Below are positions 18,802 to 28,165 of a stretch of 64,000 nucleotides of DNA, piece after piece (within the stretch, counting starts at the first letter, position 1; each line of letters starts with the position of its first letter). The position numbers were made by a program, and so were the translations under genes. Under the pieces are notes generated by a model. It was given only the letters and a program-made list of their open reading frames with translations, ran no database searches and was not told where the DNA came from. The stretch spans positions 434,001-498,000 of the forward strand of contig NZ_OESS01000002.1 in the NCBI RefSeq assembly GCF_900240285.1, given 5' to 3'. The stretch is from Halobacillus sp. Marseille-P3879. GTDB taxonomy: Bacteria > Bacillota > Bacilli > Bacillales > Halobacillaceae.

Positions 18802-18828
18802 AACCAGCTGTGACGGCTGGTTTTTTTA
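18802..18828 (+). terminator. Terminator after ykyA and the repeat
   Basis: AACCAGC (18802-18808) pairs with GCTGGTT (18816-18822), then a run of T. Confidence 0.8.
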
Positions 18829-18972
18829 TTTGCATCTCTCTTTAAAAAAACGTAGAATTAATACAGGTTCAAAAAATAAGTAGTACAGTATTAAACTTAT
18901 CGAATGAATCTAAGGAGGGTTTTTGTTCAATACGCTTATAACTACCATTGTAATTATTTAATTACAGAGTTA

Positions 18973-19001
18973 TTGACGGTAACTTAAGATTGAGCTAAAC
19001 T
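18973..19001 (+). promoter_or_regulatory. Promoter of the pdh operon
   Basis: TTGACG (18973-18978), 17 bases, TAAACT (18996-19001). The start would be near 19008, giving an untranslated leader of about 190 bases before pdhA. No riboswitch class was recognised in the leader. The rest of the 601-base gap holds copy 2 of the repeat and the ykyA terminator. Confidence 0.6.
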
Positions 19002-19092
19002 ACAATAGGAAATTACATTGTACCAATTATTAAGTTGCTGAAATTGTAACAGTTATGCTCGGAAGCCGGCTAAGATTAATAAAGTTTGGTAA

Positions 19093-20280
<1,188 letters not shown>

Positions 20281-20283
20281 ATC

Positions 20284-21261
20284 ATGGCACAAATGACAAT
20301 GATTCAAGCCATCACTGATGCGATGCGCACAGAACTAAAAAATGATGAAAACGTGCTGATATTCGGTGAAGATGTTGGTCAAAACGGCGGTGTGTTCCGT
20401 GCGACTGAAGGTCTTCAGGATGAATTTGGTGAAGAGCGTGTATTCGATACACCGCTTGCGGAATCTGGAATTGGCGGAATGTCAATCGGACTTGCATTGA
20501 CAGGTTTCCGCCCTGTACCTGAGATTCAGTTCTTCGGTTTCGTATATGAAACGATGGATGCGATCAATGGCCAAATGGCTCGTTACCGCTACCGTTCTGG
20601 AAATACTCGTCCAATGCCTATTACAGTTCGTTCTCCTTTTGGAGGAGGGGTGCACACACCAGAACTGCACGCCGACAGCCTTGAAGGGTTAATGGCACAG
20701 CAGCCGGGACTTAAAGTTGTTATTCCATCCAACCCTTACGATGCAAAAGGACTTCTTATCCAGTCAATTCGTGAAAACGATCCGGTTATTTTCCTCGAGC
20801 ACATGAAACTTTATCGTTCATTCCGTGAAGAGGTACCTGAAGAAGAATACACAATTGAACTTGGAAAAGCTGAAGTTAAGCGTGAAGGCACAGATGTTAC
20901 ATTAGTTGCTTACGGTGCAATGGTTCACTCTTGTCTAAAAGCCGCTGAAGAACTGGAAAAGGACGGTGTAAGTGCTGAAGTTATTGACCTTCGCACAGTA
21001 AGTCCAGTTGACTATGACACTATTCTTGCATCTGTAGAGAAAACAAATCGTGCAGTAGTTGTTCAGGAAGCCCAAAAACAAGCAGGAATTGCTTCAAACG
21101 TTGTTTCTGAAATACAGGAAAAAGCAATTCTTCATTTAGAAGCGCCTGTTCTTAGAGTAACTGCTCCAGACACTGTATATGCGTTTACTCAGGCAGAAGA
21201 AGTTTGGCTTCCAAACCACAATGATATTGTTGAAAAAGTAAATAAAGTAGTGAACTTTTAA
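20284..21261 (+). CDS. pdhB: Pyruvate dehydrogenase E1 beta subunit
   Basis: Beta chain of E1, 325 residues, which completes the ThDP site and contacts E2. Visible landmarks are [12 protein letters not shown] near the N-terminus, [11 protein letters not shown] with the ThDP-activating glutamate, and [14 protein letters not shown]. The ATG lies three bases after the pdhA stop with a weak GGAGTCG site inside pdhA, so translation is probably coupled. Confidence 0.96.
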   Translation: MAQMTMIQAITDAMRTELKNDENVLIFGEDVGQNGGVFRATEGLQDEFGEERVFDTPLAESGIGGMSIGLALTGFRPVPEIQFFGFVYETMDAINGQMARYRYRSGNTRPMPITVRSPFGGGVHTPELHADSLEGLMAQQPGLKVVIPSNPYDAKGLLIQSIRENDPVIFLEHMKLYRSFREEVPEEEYTIELGKAEVKREGTDVTLVAYGAMVHSCLKAAEELEKDGVSAEVIDLRTVSPVDYDTILASVEKTNRAVVVQEAQKQAGIASNVVSEIQEKAILHLEAPVLRVTAPDTVYAFTQAEEVWLPNHNDIVEKVNKVVNF

Positions 21262-21289
21262 TCATCCCTAATAATAGGAGGTAATACCT

Positions 21290-22588
21290 GTGGCGTTTGA
21301 ATTTAAACTACCTGATATTGGAGAAGGTATCCATGAAGGTGAAATCGCAAAATGGTTTGTTAAACCCGGCGACGAAGTAAAAGAAGACGATGTTCTTTGT
21401 GAAGTGCAAAATGACAAGGCTGTTGTAGAGATTCCTTCTCAGGTTGATGGAACGGTAAAAGATATTCATGTTGATGAAGGTGAAACAACAACGGTCGGTA
21501 CAGTTATCATCACGATCGATGATGGTTCTGAAGATTCTGCTGAGGAAGCTCAAGAGGAACAAAAAGAAGAGCCTAAAGAAGAAAAAGAAGAAGCTCCTAA
21601 ACAAGAGGAAAAAGAAGAACAGCCGGCAGCTGAAGCTGAAGATGTGGATAGTGATAAGCGCGTTATTGCTATGCCTTCTGTAAGGAAATATGCGCGCGAT
21701 AACGATGTAGATATCCGTAAAGTACAAGGATCCGGCAAGAACAGCCGTGTACTTAAAGAGGATGTAGACAGCTTCCTAAGCGGAGAACAGACATCTGCTA
21801 CTAAAGAAGAAGCTTCTGAAGACAAACAAGAAGCTGCAGCTTCAGACGAATCCAGTCAGCAGCAAGCTCCTGCAGCCGGAGAAGCTTATCCTGAAACTCG
21901 TGAGAAGATGAGTGGAATCCGCAAGGCAATCGCTAAAGCGATGGTTAATTCCAAGCATACAGCTCCTCACGTCACTCTTATGGATGAAGTAGACGTTACT
22001 GAATTAGTCTCCCACCGTAAGAAATTTAAAGCTGTAGCAGCAGAGCAGGATATTAAGCTAACTTATCTTCCTTACGTTGTGAAAGCACTAGTTTCCACGC
22101 TTAAGAAGTATCCAGTACTAAATACTTCTCTTGATGATAATACGGATGAAATTATTCAAAAACACTATTATAATATTGGTATTGCAGCTGATACGGACAA
22201 GGGACTGCTCGTACCTGTAGTTAAAGATGCTGACCGTAAGTCAATCTTCTCTATCTCTAGTGAAGTAAATGAATTGGCTGTAAAAGCTAGAGATGGTAAG
22301 CTAGGATCAGACGAAATGAAAGGTGCATCTACAACGATCACCAACATTGGTTCAGCTGGCGGACAATGGTTTACACCTGTTATTAACCATCCTGAAGTAG
22401 CTATCCTTGGAATCGGACGTATTGCAGAGAAACCAGTTGTTCGTGACGGTGAAATTGTTGTAGCTCCAGTACTTGCAATTTCCTTAAGCTTCGACCACCG
22501 TATGATTGACGGTGCGACAGCTCAACATGCAATGAATAACATCAAGCGTTTACTGAACGATCCACAACTTATTATGATGGAGGCGTAA
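21290..22588 (+). CDS. pdhC: Dihydrolipoyl acetyltransferase E2 of PDH
   Basis: Core-forming acetyltransferase of 432 residues. Order of parts: a single lipoyl domain with the target lysine in QNDKAVVE (Lys43), a very Glu/Lys/Pro-rich flexible linker (about 85-125), an E1/E3-binding domain (about 130-165, starting [10 protein letters not shown]), a second acidic-Ala linker, and the catalytic domain with the active-site [10 protein letters not shown] near the C-terminus. GTG start behind TAGGAGGT. The linker's acidity is greater than usual, consistent with a salt-adapted proteome. Confidence 0.95.
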   Translation: MAFEFKLPDIGEGIHEGEIAKWFVKPGDEVKEDDVLCEVQNDKAVVEIPSQVDGTVKDIHVDEGETTTVGTVIITIDDGSEDSAEEAQEEQKEEPKEEKEEAPKQEEKEEQPAAEAEDVDSDKRVIAMPSVRKYARDNDVDIRKVQGSGKNSRVLKEDVDSFLSGEQTSATKEEASEDKQEAAASDESSQQQAPAAGEAYPETREKMSGIRKAIAKAMVNSKHTAPHVTLMDEVDVTELVSHRKKFKAVAAEQDIKLTYLPYVVKALVSTLKKYPVLNTSLDDNTDEIIQKHYYNIGIAADTDKGLLVPVVKDADRKSIFSISSEVNELAVKARDGKLGSDEMKGASTTITNIGSAGGQWFTPVINHPEVAILGIGRIAEKPVVRDGEIVVAPVLAISLSFDHRMIDGATAQHAMNNIKRLLNDPQLIMMEA

Positions 22589-22592
22589 ATGT

Positions 22593-24002
22593 ATGGTAGT
22601 AGGAGATTTTCCAATTGAATTAGACACATTAGTAGTAGGAGCAGGACCTGGCGGCTATGTAGCTGCCATTCGTGCTGCTCAAACAGGACAAAAGGTTACA
22701 ATTGTAGACAAAGGTAACCTGGGTGGTGTTTGCTTAAACGTCGGCTGTGTCCCATCTAAGGCACTTATTCAAGCGGGGCACCGTTTTGAACATGCTAAAG
22801 GCGCAGAAGACATGGGCATTAAATCAGAGAACACAACGGTTGATTTCTCTAAAGTTCAGGAATGGAAGAGCGGCGTAGTCAACAAACTTACAGGCGGTGT
22901 AGAAGGTCTGTTAAAAGGAAATAAAGTTGACATCGTAAAAGGTGAAGTTTATTTTGTCGACAAAAATACAGTACGTGTGATGGATGAGAAGAACTCTCAA
23001 ACATATACGTTTAACAACTGTATAATTGCTACAGGCTCTCGTCCGATCGAGATTCCATCTTTCAAGTTTTCAGACCGTGTAATTGATTCTACTGGTGCTT
23101 TAGCTTTAACAGAAGTGCCGAAGAAAATGGTTGTCATTGGAGGAGGGTACATCGGTACTGAATTAGGTACTGCGTATGCCAATTTCGACACAGAAGTGAC
23201 GATTCTTGAAGGTACGAAAGATATACTTGGGGGATTTGAAAAGCAAATGTCTTCTCTTGTTAAACGCCGCCTGAAGAAAAAAGGCGTTGACGTTGTCACA
23301 AACGCAATGGCTAAAGGTGTCGAAGAGAAGGAAGATGGAGTAACTGTAACTTATGAAGTGAAAGGCGAAGAGAAAACAATTGATGCTGATTACGTGCTGG
23401 TTACAGTAGGTCGCCGTCCTAACACTGATGAAATCGGACTTGAAGAGCTTGGTATTGAGATGAATGATAAGGGTGTTATTAATACCGACAAACAATGCCG
23501 TACCAATCTTGATAATATCTATGCAATTGGTGACATTGTAGACGGACCTCCATTAGCTCACAAAGCTTCTTATGAAGGCAAAATTGCTGCAGAAGTGATT
23601 GCAGGCGAAAAATCAGAAATTGATTACCTTGGTATTCCAGCTGTAGTCTTCTCTGATCCGGAACTAGCTTCGGTAGGATATACGGAACAAGAAGCAAAAG
23701 ACGCAGGCTATGAAATTAACGCTTCTAAGTTCCCATTTGGAGCGAACGGCCGTGCATTGTCCCTCAACAACAGTGATGGTTTCTTAAAGCTAATCACACG
23801 TAAGGATGACGGTCTAGTGATCGGTGCACAAGTTGCAGGTCCAAATGCGAGTGACATGATTGCTGAATTAGGACTAGCTATTGAGACTGGAATGACTGCT
23901 GAAGACTTAGCTCTTACCATTCACGCTCACCCAACTCTTGGGGAGATTACAATGGAAGCAGCAGAAGTTGCTATGGGTCAGCCTATTCATATCACTAAAT
24001 AA
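22593..24002 (+). CDS. pdhD: Dihydrolipoamide dehydrogenase E3
   Basis: FAD enzyme that reoxidises E2-bound dihydrolipoamide with NAD+. The 469 residues show the FAD fingerprint [13 protein letters not shown], the redox disulfide in [13 protein letters not shown] (Cys47, Cys52), the NAD motif [10 protein letters not shown], and the His-Glu pair in [11 protein letters not shown] behind GGAGG that overlaps the pdhC stop region. Last gene of the operon; a strong terminator follows. Confidence 0.96.
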   Translation: MVVGDFPIELDTLVVGAGPGGYVAAIRAAQTGQKVTIVDKGNLGGVCLNVGCVPSKALIQAGHRFEHAKGAEDMGIKSENTTVDFSKVQEWKSGVVNKLTGGVEGLLKGNKVDIVKGEVYFVDKNTVRVMDEKNSQTYTFNNCIIATGSRPIEIPSFKFSDRVIDSTGALALTEVPKKMVVIGGGYIGTELGTAYANFDTEVTILEGTKDILGGFEKQMSSLVKRRLKKKGVDVVTNAMAKGVEEKEDGVTVTYEVKGEEKTIDADYVLVTVGRRPNTDEIGLEELGIEMNDKGVINTDKQCRTNLDNIYAIGDIVDGPPLAHKASYEGKIAAEVIAGEKSEIDYLGIPAVVFSDPELASVGYTEQEAKDAGYEINASKFPFGANGRALSLNNSDGFLKLITRKDDGLVIGAQVAGPNASDMIAELGLAIETGMTAEDLALTIHAHPTLGEITMEAAEVAMGQPIHITK

Positions 24003-24006
24003 GTAT

Positions 24007-24047
24007 AACAAAGCTCCTAAGCACAAGCTTAGGAGCTTTGTTTTTTT
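24007..24047. terminator. Terminator after pdhABCD
   Basis: AACAAAGCTCCTAAGC pairs with GCTTAGGAGCTTTGTT, followed by seven T; it overlaps the 3' end of the convergent lipoprotein gene. Confidence 0.9.
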
Positions 24048-24427
24048 GAGATAGCAACCGTATTTTCTAATGTATTTACGATATCCTTAGGAGTAGTGTT
24101 TTCACCAGTAACTGTTTGTATGGGTTTGCCTTCTTTATATATGATAAGGGCGGGTAATTGCTCGGCACTCAAGTCTAATTCACTTGTGTTCACGGTAGAT
24201 TCCTGGAATGAAAGATAATTGTCATCTTCTTGGTTTGTTTTCCAGTTTAACAGGGCCGCCATGTATTCATTTGCCTGCTCTTCATCGTCAGGGTGGGTAT
24301 AGAGGTTTATTTTATAATCTGAGGGGTTCGCACTGATCACCTTTATATCTTCTCCGCCGGCAGTACAGCTTGAAATAAGGATTAAAGATAAACAGGATAT
24401 AAATATGATTGCTGTTATTCTTCCCAT
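24029..24427 (-). CDS. Small lipoprotein with a thioredoxin-like C-terminal pattern
   Basis: Predicted lipoprotein of 132 residues: signal peptide MGRITAIIFISCLSLILIS followed by the lipobox cysteine (SSC). The segment QLPALIIYKEGKPIQTVTGE resembles the cis-proline strand-turn of thioredoxin folds, but there is no CxxC pair, so redox activity is not expected. The ATG at 24427 follows AAGGAG; an upstream ATG (24451) overlaps that site. Convergent with pdhD. No function is known to me. Confidence 0.7.
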   Translation of the reverse strand: MGRITAIIFISCLSLILISSCTAGGEDIKVISANPSDYKINLYTHPDDEEQANEYMAALLNWKTNQEDDNYLSFQESTVNTSELDLSAEQLPALIIYKEGKPIQTVTGENTTPKDIVNTLENTVAISKKQSS

Positions 24428-24562
24428 ACTGGACCACTCCTTCTTATACAACGAAGTGTATCAGAGAATCATTAAAAACAGCCTGATGTTATCTAATTGT
24501 TATTATAATGAAAAAACGTTGTTCATTGTTTAACTGTATTGTTATGATAGTTTTTTTAATGT

Positions 24563-24601
24563 AAAAAAGACGGCTCCTTGTGTCAGGGGCCGTCTTTTCT
24601 A
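24563..24601 (-). terminator. Terminator of the BCCT transporter gene
   Basis: On the minus strand AAAAGACGGC...GCCGTCTTTTTT forms a strong stem with internal CCCTG/CAAGG pairing, followed by T. Confidence 0.85.
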
Positions 24602-24606
24602 GGGAT

Positions 24607-26136
24607 TTATTTTCTCTTAAGACCTACTCGTTTGCCTTCATTTTGAAATTCTTTAAATAATGAGAAACACATAAGAATCATAATGAAAGTGAACGGGAAA
24701 GCGGCAATAATAGCTGCTGTTTGTAACGAATTTAAGCCGCCCTGCCAAAGTAATATGGAAGCTGCACCTGCTTGGATAACTCCCCATACAAATTTAACTT
24801 GTAAGGAAGGATTCAAGCTTCCGTTAGTAGTCTGCATACCTAATACAAAGGTTGCTGAGTCTGCTGAAGTAATAAAGAAAGTACTGATTAACAACAGACC
24901 GATAATTGTCATTACTCCGCCAAGAGGGATATGTTGCAGAGTGGAGAATAAGGCTACTTCTGACCCTAATTCACTTACGTCGGAGTAAATATCAATTCCC
25001 TCAAAGAACTCCAAATTAATCGCTGTTCCGCCAAATACAGAGAACCACAGCGCTCCAAAGATTGTAGGAACAAGCAGTACACCTGAGATAAATTCACGGA
25101 TTGTGCGCCCTTTTGATACACGGGCAATGAAAGTACCAACAAATGGAGCCCATGAAATCCACCATGCCCAGTAGAATATCGTCCAGTCTGCCACCCAGGT
25201 ATTATCTTCCGAGAATGGGGTCATTCGAAAACTCATATATGGAAGGTCACGTACGTAAGAGCCGAAAGTGGATGTGAAATAATCCATAATAAAGTTAGTA
25301 GGACCCGCAAATAACAAGAAGAACATGAGTAATAAGGCTAATACGATGTTCGTATTACTTAAATATTTAATACCTCGGTTAAGTCCTGTCATAGCTGAAG
25401 TCATAAACAAAACAGTGACAATAATAATGATTATCAGCTGGAGGCTGAACGTGTTTTCTATCCCTTCAAAGGAGAATGACAAACCACTTGCGATTTGTAG
25501 TGCTCCTAAGCCCAGGGAGGTAGCAACACCAAAGATGGTGGCAAATACCGCGATAAAGTCAACCAAAGTACCAATTGGACCTTTTACTCTTTTTTCGCCA
25601 AGTAAAGGAGTCAGGACTGCACTGATTACGCCGGGCGCGCCTTTTCTAAATTTGAAGTAAGCTAGTGCCAGGGCTAATACAGCATAGATTCCCCATGGAT
25701 GGAAACCCCAGTGAAAGAAACTGTATTTCATTGCTTCTCTTGCAGCATCCTGACCCTGTGCCTCTGTTTCAACACCAGGTGGTGCATGGAAGTGAGAGAG
25801 AGGTTCCCCTGCTCCCCAAAAGACAAGTCCAATCCCCATACCAGCGCTGAATAACATGGCGAACCATGTAATGTATGGGTATTCAGGTTCATCATTCTCT
25901 TTTCCTAATTTAAGCTTTCCATATTTAGAAAAAATCAAATAAATGGCAAAAATAAGGAAGCCCGTGGCTGATAATAGGTAAAACCAACCAAATTTGTCTG
26001 TAATGAAGCCTTGTACATTCGTAGTTACCTCCGAAAGGTTAGCAGATTGCAGCATAGAATCCGGGAGTATCCCCCAGATAATAAATAACGTTGCTACAAC
26101 AACTGAAATGTAAAAGACTTTCGAGACTTGTTGCAT
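24607..26136 (-). CDS. BCCT-family betaine/choline/carnitine (compatible-solute) transporter
   Basis: Sodium-coupled uptake carrier for glycine betaine or related osmolytes, 509 residues with about twelve membrane segments. Family signatures are GMGIGLVFWGAGEPLSH in the substrate region and FYWAWWISWAPFVG with the aromatic box tryptophans. It resembles OpuD-type proteins; the exact solute is not determined. ATG at 26136 is placed eight bases after AAAGGA; the ATG nine bases upstream lacks a site. The upstream gap contains a minus-strand hairpin that might control it. A osmoprotectant carrier fits a halophile. Confidence 0.9.
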   Translation of the reverse strand: MQQVSKVFYISVVVATLFIIWGILPDSMLQSANLSEVTTNVQGFITDKFGWFYLLSATGFLIFAIYLIFSKYGKLKLGKENDEPEYPYITWFAMLFSAGMGIGLVFWGAGEPLSHFHAPPGVETEAQGQDAAREAMKYSFFHWGFHPWGIYAVLALALAYFKFRKGAPGVISAVLTPLLGEKRVKGPIGTLVDFIAVFATIFGVATSLGLGALQIASGLSFSFEGIENTFSLQLIIIIIVTVLFMTSAMTGLNRGIKYLSNTNIVLALLLMFFLLFAGPTNFIMDYFTSTFGSYVRDLPYMSFRMTPFSEDNTWVADWTIFYWAWWISWAPFVGTFIARVSKGRTIREFISGVLLVPTIFGALWFSVFGGTAINLEFFEGIDIYSDVSELGSEVALFSTLQHIPLGGVMTIIGLLLISTFFITSADSATFVLGMQTTNGSLNPSLQVKFVWGVIQAGAASILLWQGGLNSLQTAAIIAAFPFTFIMILMCFSLFKEFQNEGKRVGLKRK

Positions 26137-26502
26137 ACCAAACATCCTTTCTTAAGTTTTTGAGTTTTCCTGGTGGATCCCTGGTTATTGTTCGTGTCTT
26201 CCAGTGAGTGATCCATCTAACTTTTCAACTATCACCAGGAGCAAGAGAAACCCGTTTTAATAAAATGTCGTGGATGATGTAATCCATAGTATTTGTCACC
26301 CATAAACATCCATGCGTCTATATTCAAGAGGAGGTCTTAAAATATAGGTAATTATGAACCATACAGGGGGGAGGTGTTGAATAGCAATAACGCTGAAAAG
26401 TGAGATGATTGTACCAATAGTTATAGTACCCATCCTTTAGCGAAACGAAACAACAAGTATGTCGATTCTTGTGAAGAGGTTTCAAGTTTCACACGAACAA
26501 AT

Positions 26503-26527
26503 TAAAAAAGCCCACGCATGATGGGCA
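26503..26527 (-). terminator. Minus-strand hairpin upstream of the BCCT gene
   Basis: On the minus strand GCCCA...TGGGC with a seven-base loop is followed by six T, a small but proper intrinsic terminator. It lies about 370 bases upstream of the BCCT start with no gene feeding into it. It may end a short RNA starting near the TATAAT at 26613-26618, or be an attenuator. Otherwise the 572-base gap holds no gene I can support. Confidence 0.5.
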
Positions 26528-26708
26528 TCAATAAAAAGGATAAATCTTATCCCAATCCAATGTCAACAATTTATGTTCAGCCGTGTATGTGGTTCATAAG
26601 TCACAATTTCACATTATACGCTAAATTTTTCAAAAACGATAGTGAAAAAGAGCACACTTACTTTATAATATAAATATACAAATATTAGTAATTATAGGGG
26701 GAGTTTAA

Positions 26709-27551
26709 ATGAAAGGTATTTTGAGTGTGCTTTTGGTACTGTTACTAATAATGGGGTGTAGTCAACAATCTCAGACAAGTAATGCAGAAAAAAGTGAAGA
26801 TAACGATAAGGTAGAGTCAGAAAAAGAAGATAAAGAAGAACAAAGTAACAAAGAGACAACTAATGAAGAGATAGACGAGGAGAAGGAGGAAGAGACTGAG
26901 CAAAGCAGCGACGAGAAACAAGAGCCGGAATACATAATGAATGACTCATGGTCATTTGAACCAATTGATAATGCCAAAGAGGAGGTAGTACTGCTTACAT
27001 TTGATGACGCTCCCGATGAAAATGGGCTGGAAATTGCAAAGACTTTACATGAGTTAGAAACCCCGGCGATCTTTTTTGTGAACGGGCACTTTATCAATAC
27101 AGAAGAGAAGCAGGAGATTCTAAAGCAGATCCATGATTTAGGTTTCCCAATCGGTAACCATACCATGACTCATGCTTCTCTGCCTGAGCTCCCCGAAGAA
27201 GAGCAGAAAGCTGAAATTGTCGATCTTAATGATCAGGTAGAAGAAATCACAGGAGAACGCCCAAGGTTTTTCAGGGCGCCTTTTGGACAAAATACAGATC
27301 TTACCAAGCAGGTGGCGGAAGAAGAAGAAATGCTTTTAATGAATTGGACTTATGGGTATGACTGGGAAGCTGAGTATCAGGAAGCTGATTCGTTAGCTGA
27401 TATAATGGTGAATACAGATTTACTGGTACCAGGTGCTAATTTGCTGATGCATGATCGGGAATGGACTGCTGAGGCAGTTCCAGATATTGTAGAAGGATTT
27501 AAGGAAAAAGGCTACGATATATTAGACCCAGAACTTATAAAAATTAATTAA
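26709..27551 (+). CDS. NodB-type polysaccharide deacetylase lipoprotein
   Basis: Secreted lipoprotein of 280 residues that probably deacetylates peptidoglycan or another N-acetylated polysaccharide. Signal peptide with lipobox IMGC (Cys17), then an acidic Glu/Lys/Ser linker (about 20-75), then the NodB domain: motif 1 TFDDAPD (Asp99, Asp100), motif 2 HTMTH (His151, His155), motif 3 RAPFG, motif 4 YDWE and motif 5 LLMHD. All catalytic and metal residues appear present. ATG behind AGGGGGAG. Single gene with its own terminator. The linker would let the domain reach through the cell wall. Confidence 0.88.
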   Translation: MKGILSVLLVLLLIMGCSQQSQTSNAEKSEDNDKVESEKEDKEEQSNKETTNEEIDEEKEEETEQSSDEKQEPEYIMNDSWSFEPIDNAKEEVVLLTFDDAPDENGLEIAKTLHELETPAIFFVNGHFINTEEKQEILKQIHDLGFPIGNHTMTHASLPELPEEEQKAEIVDLNDQVEEITGERPRFFRAPFGQNTDLTKQVAEEEEMLLMNWTYGYDWEAEYQEADSLADIMVNTDLLVPGANLLMHDREWTAEAVPDIVEGFKEKGYDILDPELIKIN

Positions 27552-27590
27552 CAAATAAGGCTGTCGATTTTTCGACAGCCTTATTTGTTA
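27550..27590 (+). terminator. Terminator after the polysaccharide deacetylase
   Basis: AACAAATAAGGCTGTCGA pairs perfectly with TCGACAGCCTTATTTGTT around a short T loop. The 406-base gap that follows holds possible structured RNA (see findings) and the SR1 promoter. Confidence 0.85.
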
Positions 27591-27844
27591 ATCAAGTTAT
27601 CTGGCATACTTTTTGACAAGCTTAATGAACAGGTACAAAGTACTGCAGAAACATAGATCAAATGGAGCTTCCACCTGCAGGGGTTTTAATCCTGTGGATA
27701 AAAGAAGATTATCTCAATGCCTTAATTAGAATTCGCTGCTTAAAATAGAAAAGTCATCCTATATCCTGGTGTCTATATTATACAGTCGGCACCTGCCGTT
27801 CTTTTTGTTTGTTTCACACCATATATTATATAAGACCAATTAAT

Positions 27845-27910
27845 AGTATAACACAATTAACAAAAAGTTATACTTAAGGGGTTGTAATTTATATTGTGTC
27901 ATATTAAAAT
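27845..27910 (+). promoter_or_regulatory. sr1 promoter with two CcpN-type boxes
   Basis: TTGTAA (27882-27887), 17 bases, TAAAAT (27905-27910). TGTGTCATATT (27895-27905), overlapping the spacer and -10, fits the CcpN consensus TRTGHYATAYW exactly. The inverse orientation AGTATAACACA at 27845-27855 fits it as well. CcpN represses sr1, gapB and pckA in B. subtilis during glycolytic growth. Confidence 0.75.
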
Positions 27911-27957
27911 AAGCTTACAGTGAAAGCGAATACAAAACAAAAGGATGGGATGTAGAA

Positions 27958-28071
27958 ATGGGTACAATTGTATGTCAGGGATGTCAAAAGGTAATTGAAC
28001 ACTTTGAGAATGAAAAAGTATCTACTCTTTACAGTAAATGCCCTTCTTGTGATAAAACGTCAAAAAAATAG
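27958..28071 (+). CDS. sr1P: SR1P peptide (GapA-binding small protein)
   Basis: A 37-residue peptide beginning MGTIVCQGC, almost identical to the start of B. subtilis SR1P, with HFENEKVSTLY matching its middle. Two CxxC pairs (Cys6/Cys9 and Cys28/Cys31) suggest a small zinc-ribbon-like fold; B. subtilis SR1P has a different cysteine spacing at the C-terminus. In B. subtilis the peptide binds glyceraldehyde-3-phosphate dehydrogenase GapA and promotes its interaction with RNase J1, whose gene is also in this window. It is too short to appear in most gene calls. AAAGGATG precedes the ATG. Confidence 0.85.
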   Translation: MGTIVCQGCQKVIEHFENEKVSTLYSKCPSCDKTSKK

Positions 28072-28076
28072 CTATT

Positions 28077-28115
28077 AAGAAAGCTCCCCAATGAACATGG
28101 GGAGCTTTCTTAATT
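28077..28115 (+). terminator. SR1 terminator
   Basis: AAGAAAGCTCCCC (28077-28089) pairs perfectly with GGGGAGCTTTCTT (28099-28111). The T run is built into the 3' arm. Confidence 0.85.
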
Positions 28116-28165
28116 ACAAAAAGGAACATATACAAATATCGGCTATCAGTAATATAAGAAGTCAG

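Larger units (their letters stand above)
27917..28115 (+). ncRNA. sr1: SR1 dual-function small RNA
   Basis: A transcript from the predicted start near 27917 to the terminator at 28077-28115 would be about 200 nucleotides, like B. subtilis SR1. It carries the SR1P frame and lies between pdhD and speA, the same neighbourhood as in B. subtilis. There SR1 base-pairs with ahrC mRNA, and its peptide binds GapA. Identification rests on peptide sequence, position and operator sites together; the base-pairing region was not tested. Confidence 0.8.

Noticed and set aside
18900-18963. A 12-codon frame behind AAGGAGGG upstream of pdhA
   Set aside because: It lies upstream of the likely pdhA promoter and is too short to support.
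21308-21727. 139-codon antisense frame opposite pdhC with long Phe/Leu runs
   Set aside because: It is the complement of the Glu/Lys-rich linker of E2; the repetitive Phe runs are a product of GAA codons.
22997-23495. Two antisense frames of 100 and 110 codons opposite pdhD
   Set aside because: They are shadows of a well-conserved coding strand with no initiation signals.
24683-25660. Plus-strand frames of 101 and 111 codons opposite the BCCT gene
   Set aside because: Antisense to a clear membrane transporter; hydrophobic composition simply mirrors it.
26340-26420. Two ribosome-binding-site-like runs (GAGGAGG and GGGGGGAGG) in the BCCT-deacetylase gap
   Set aside because: Neither opens a frame of more than about eight codons.
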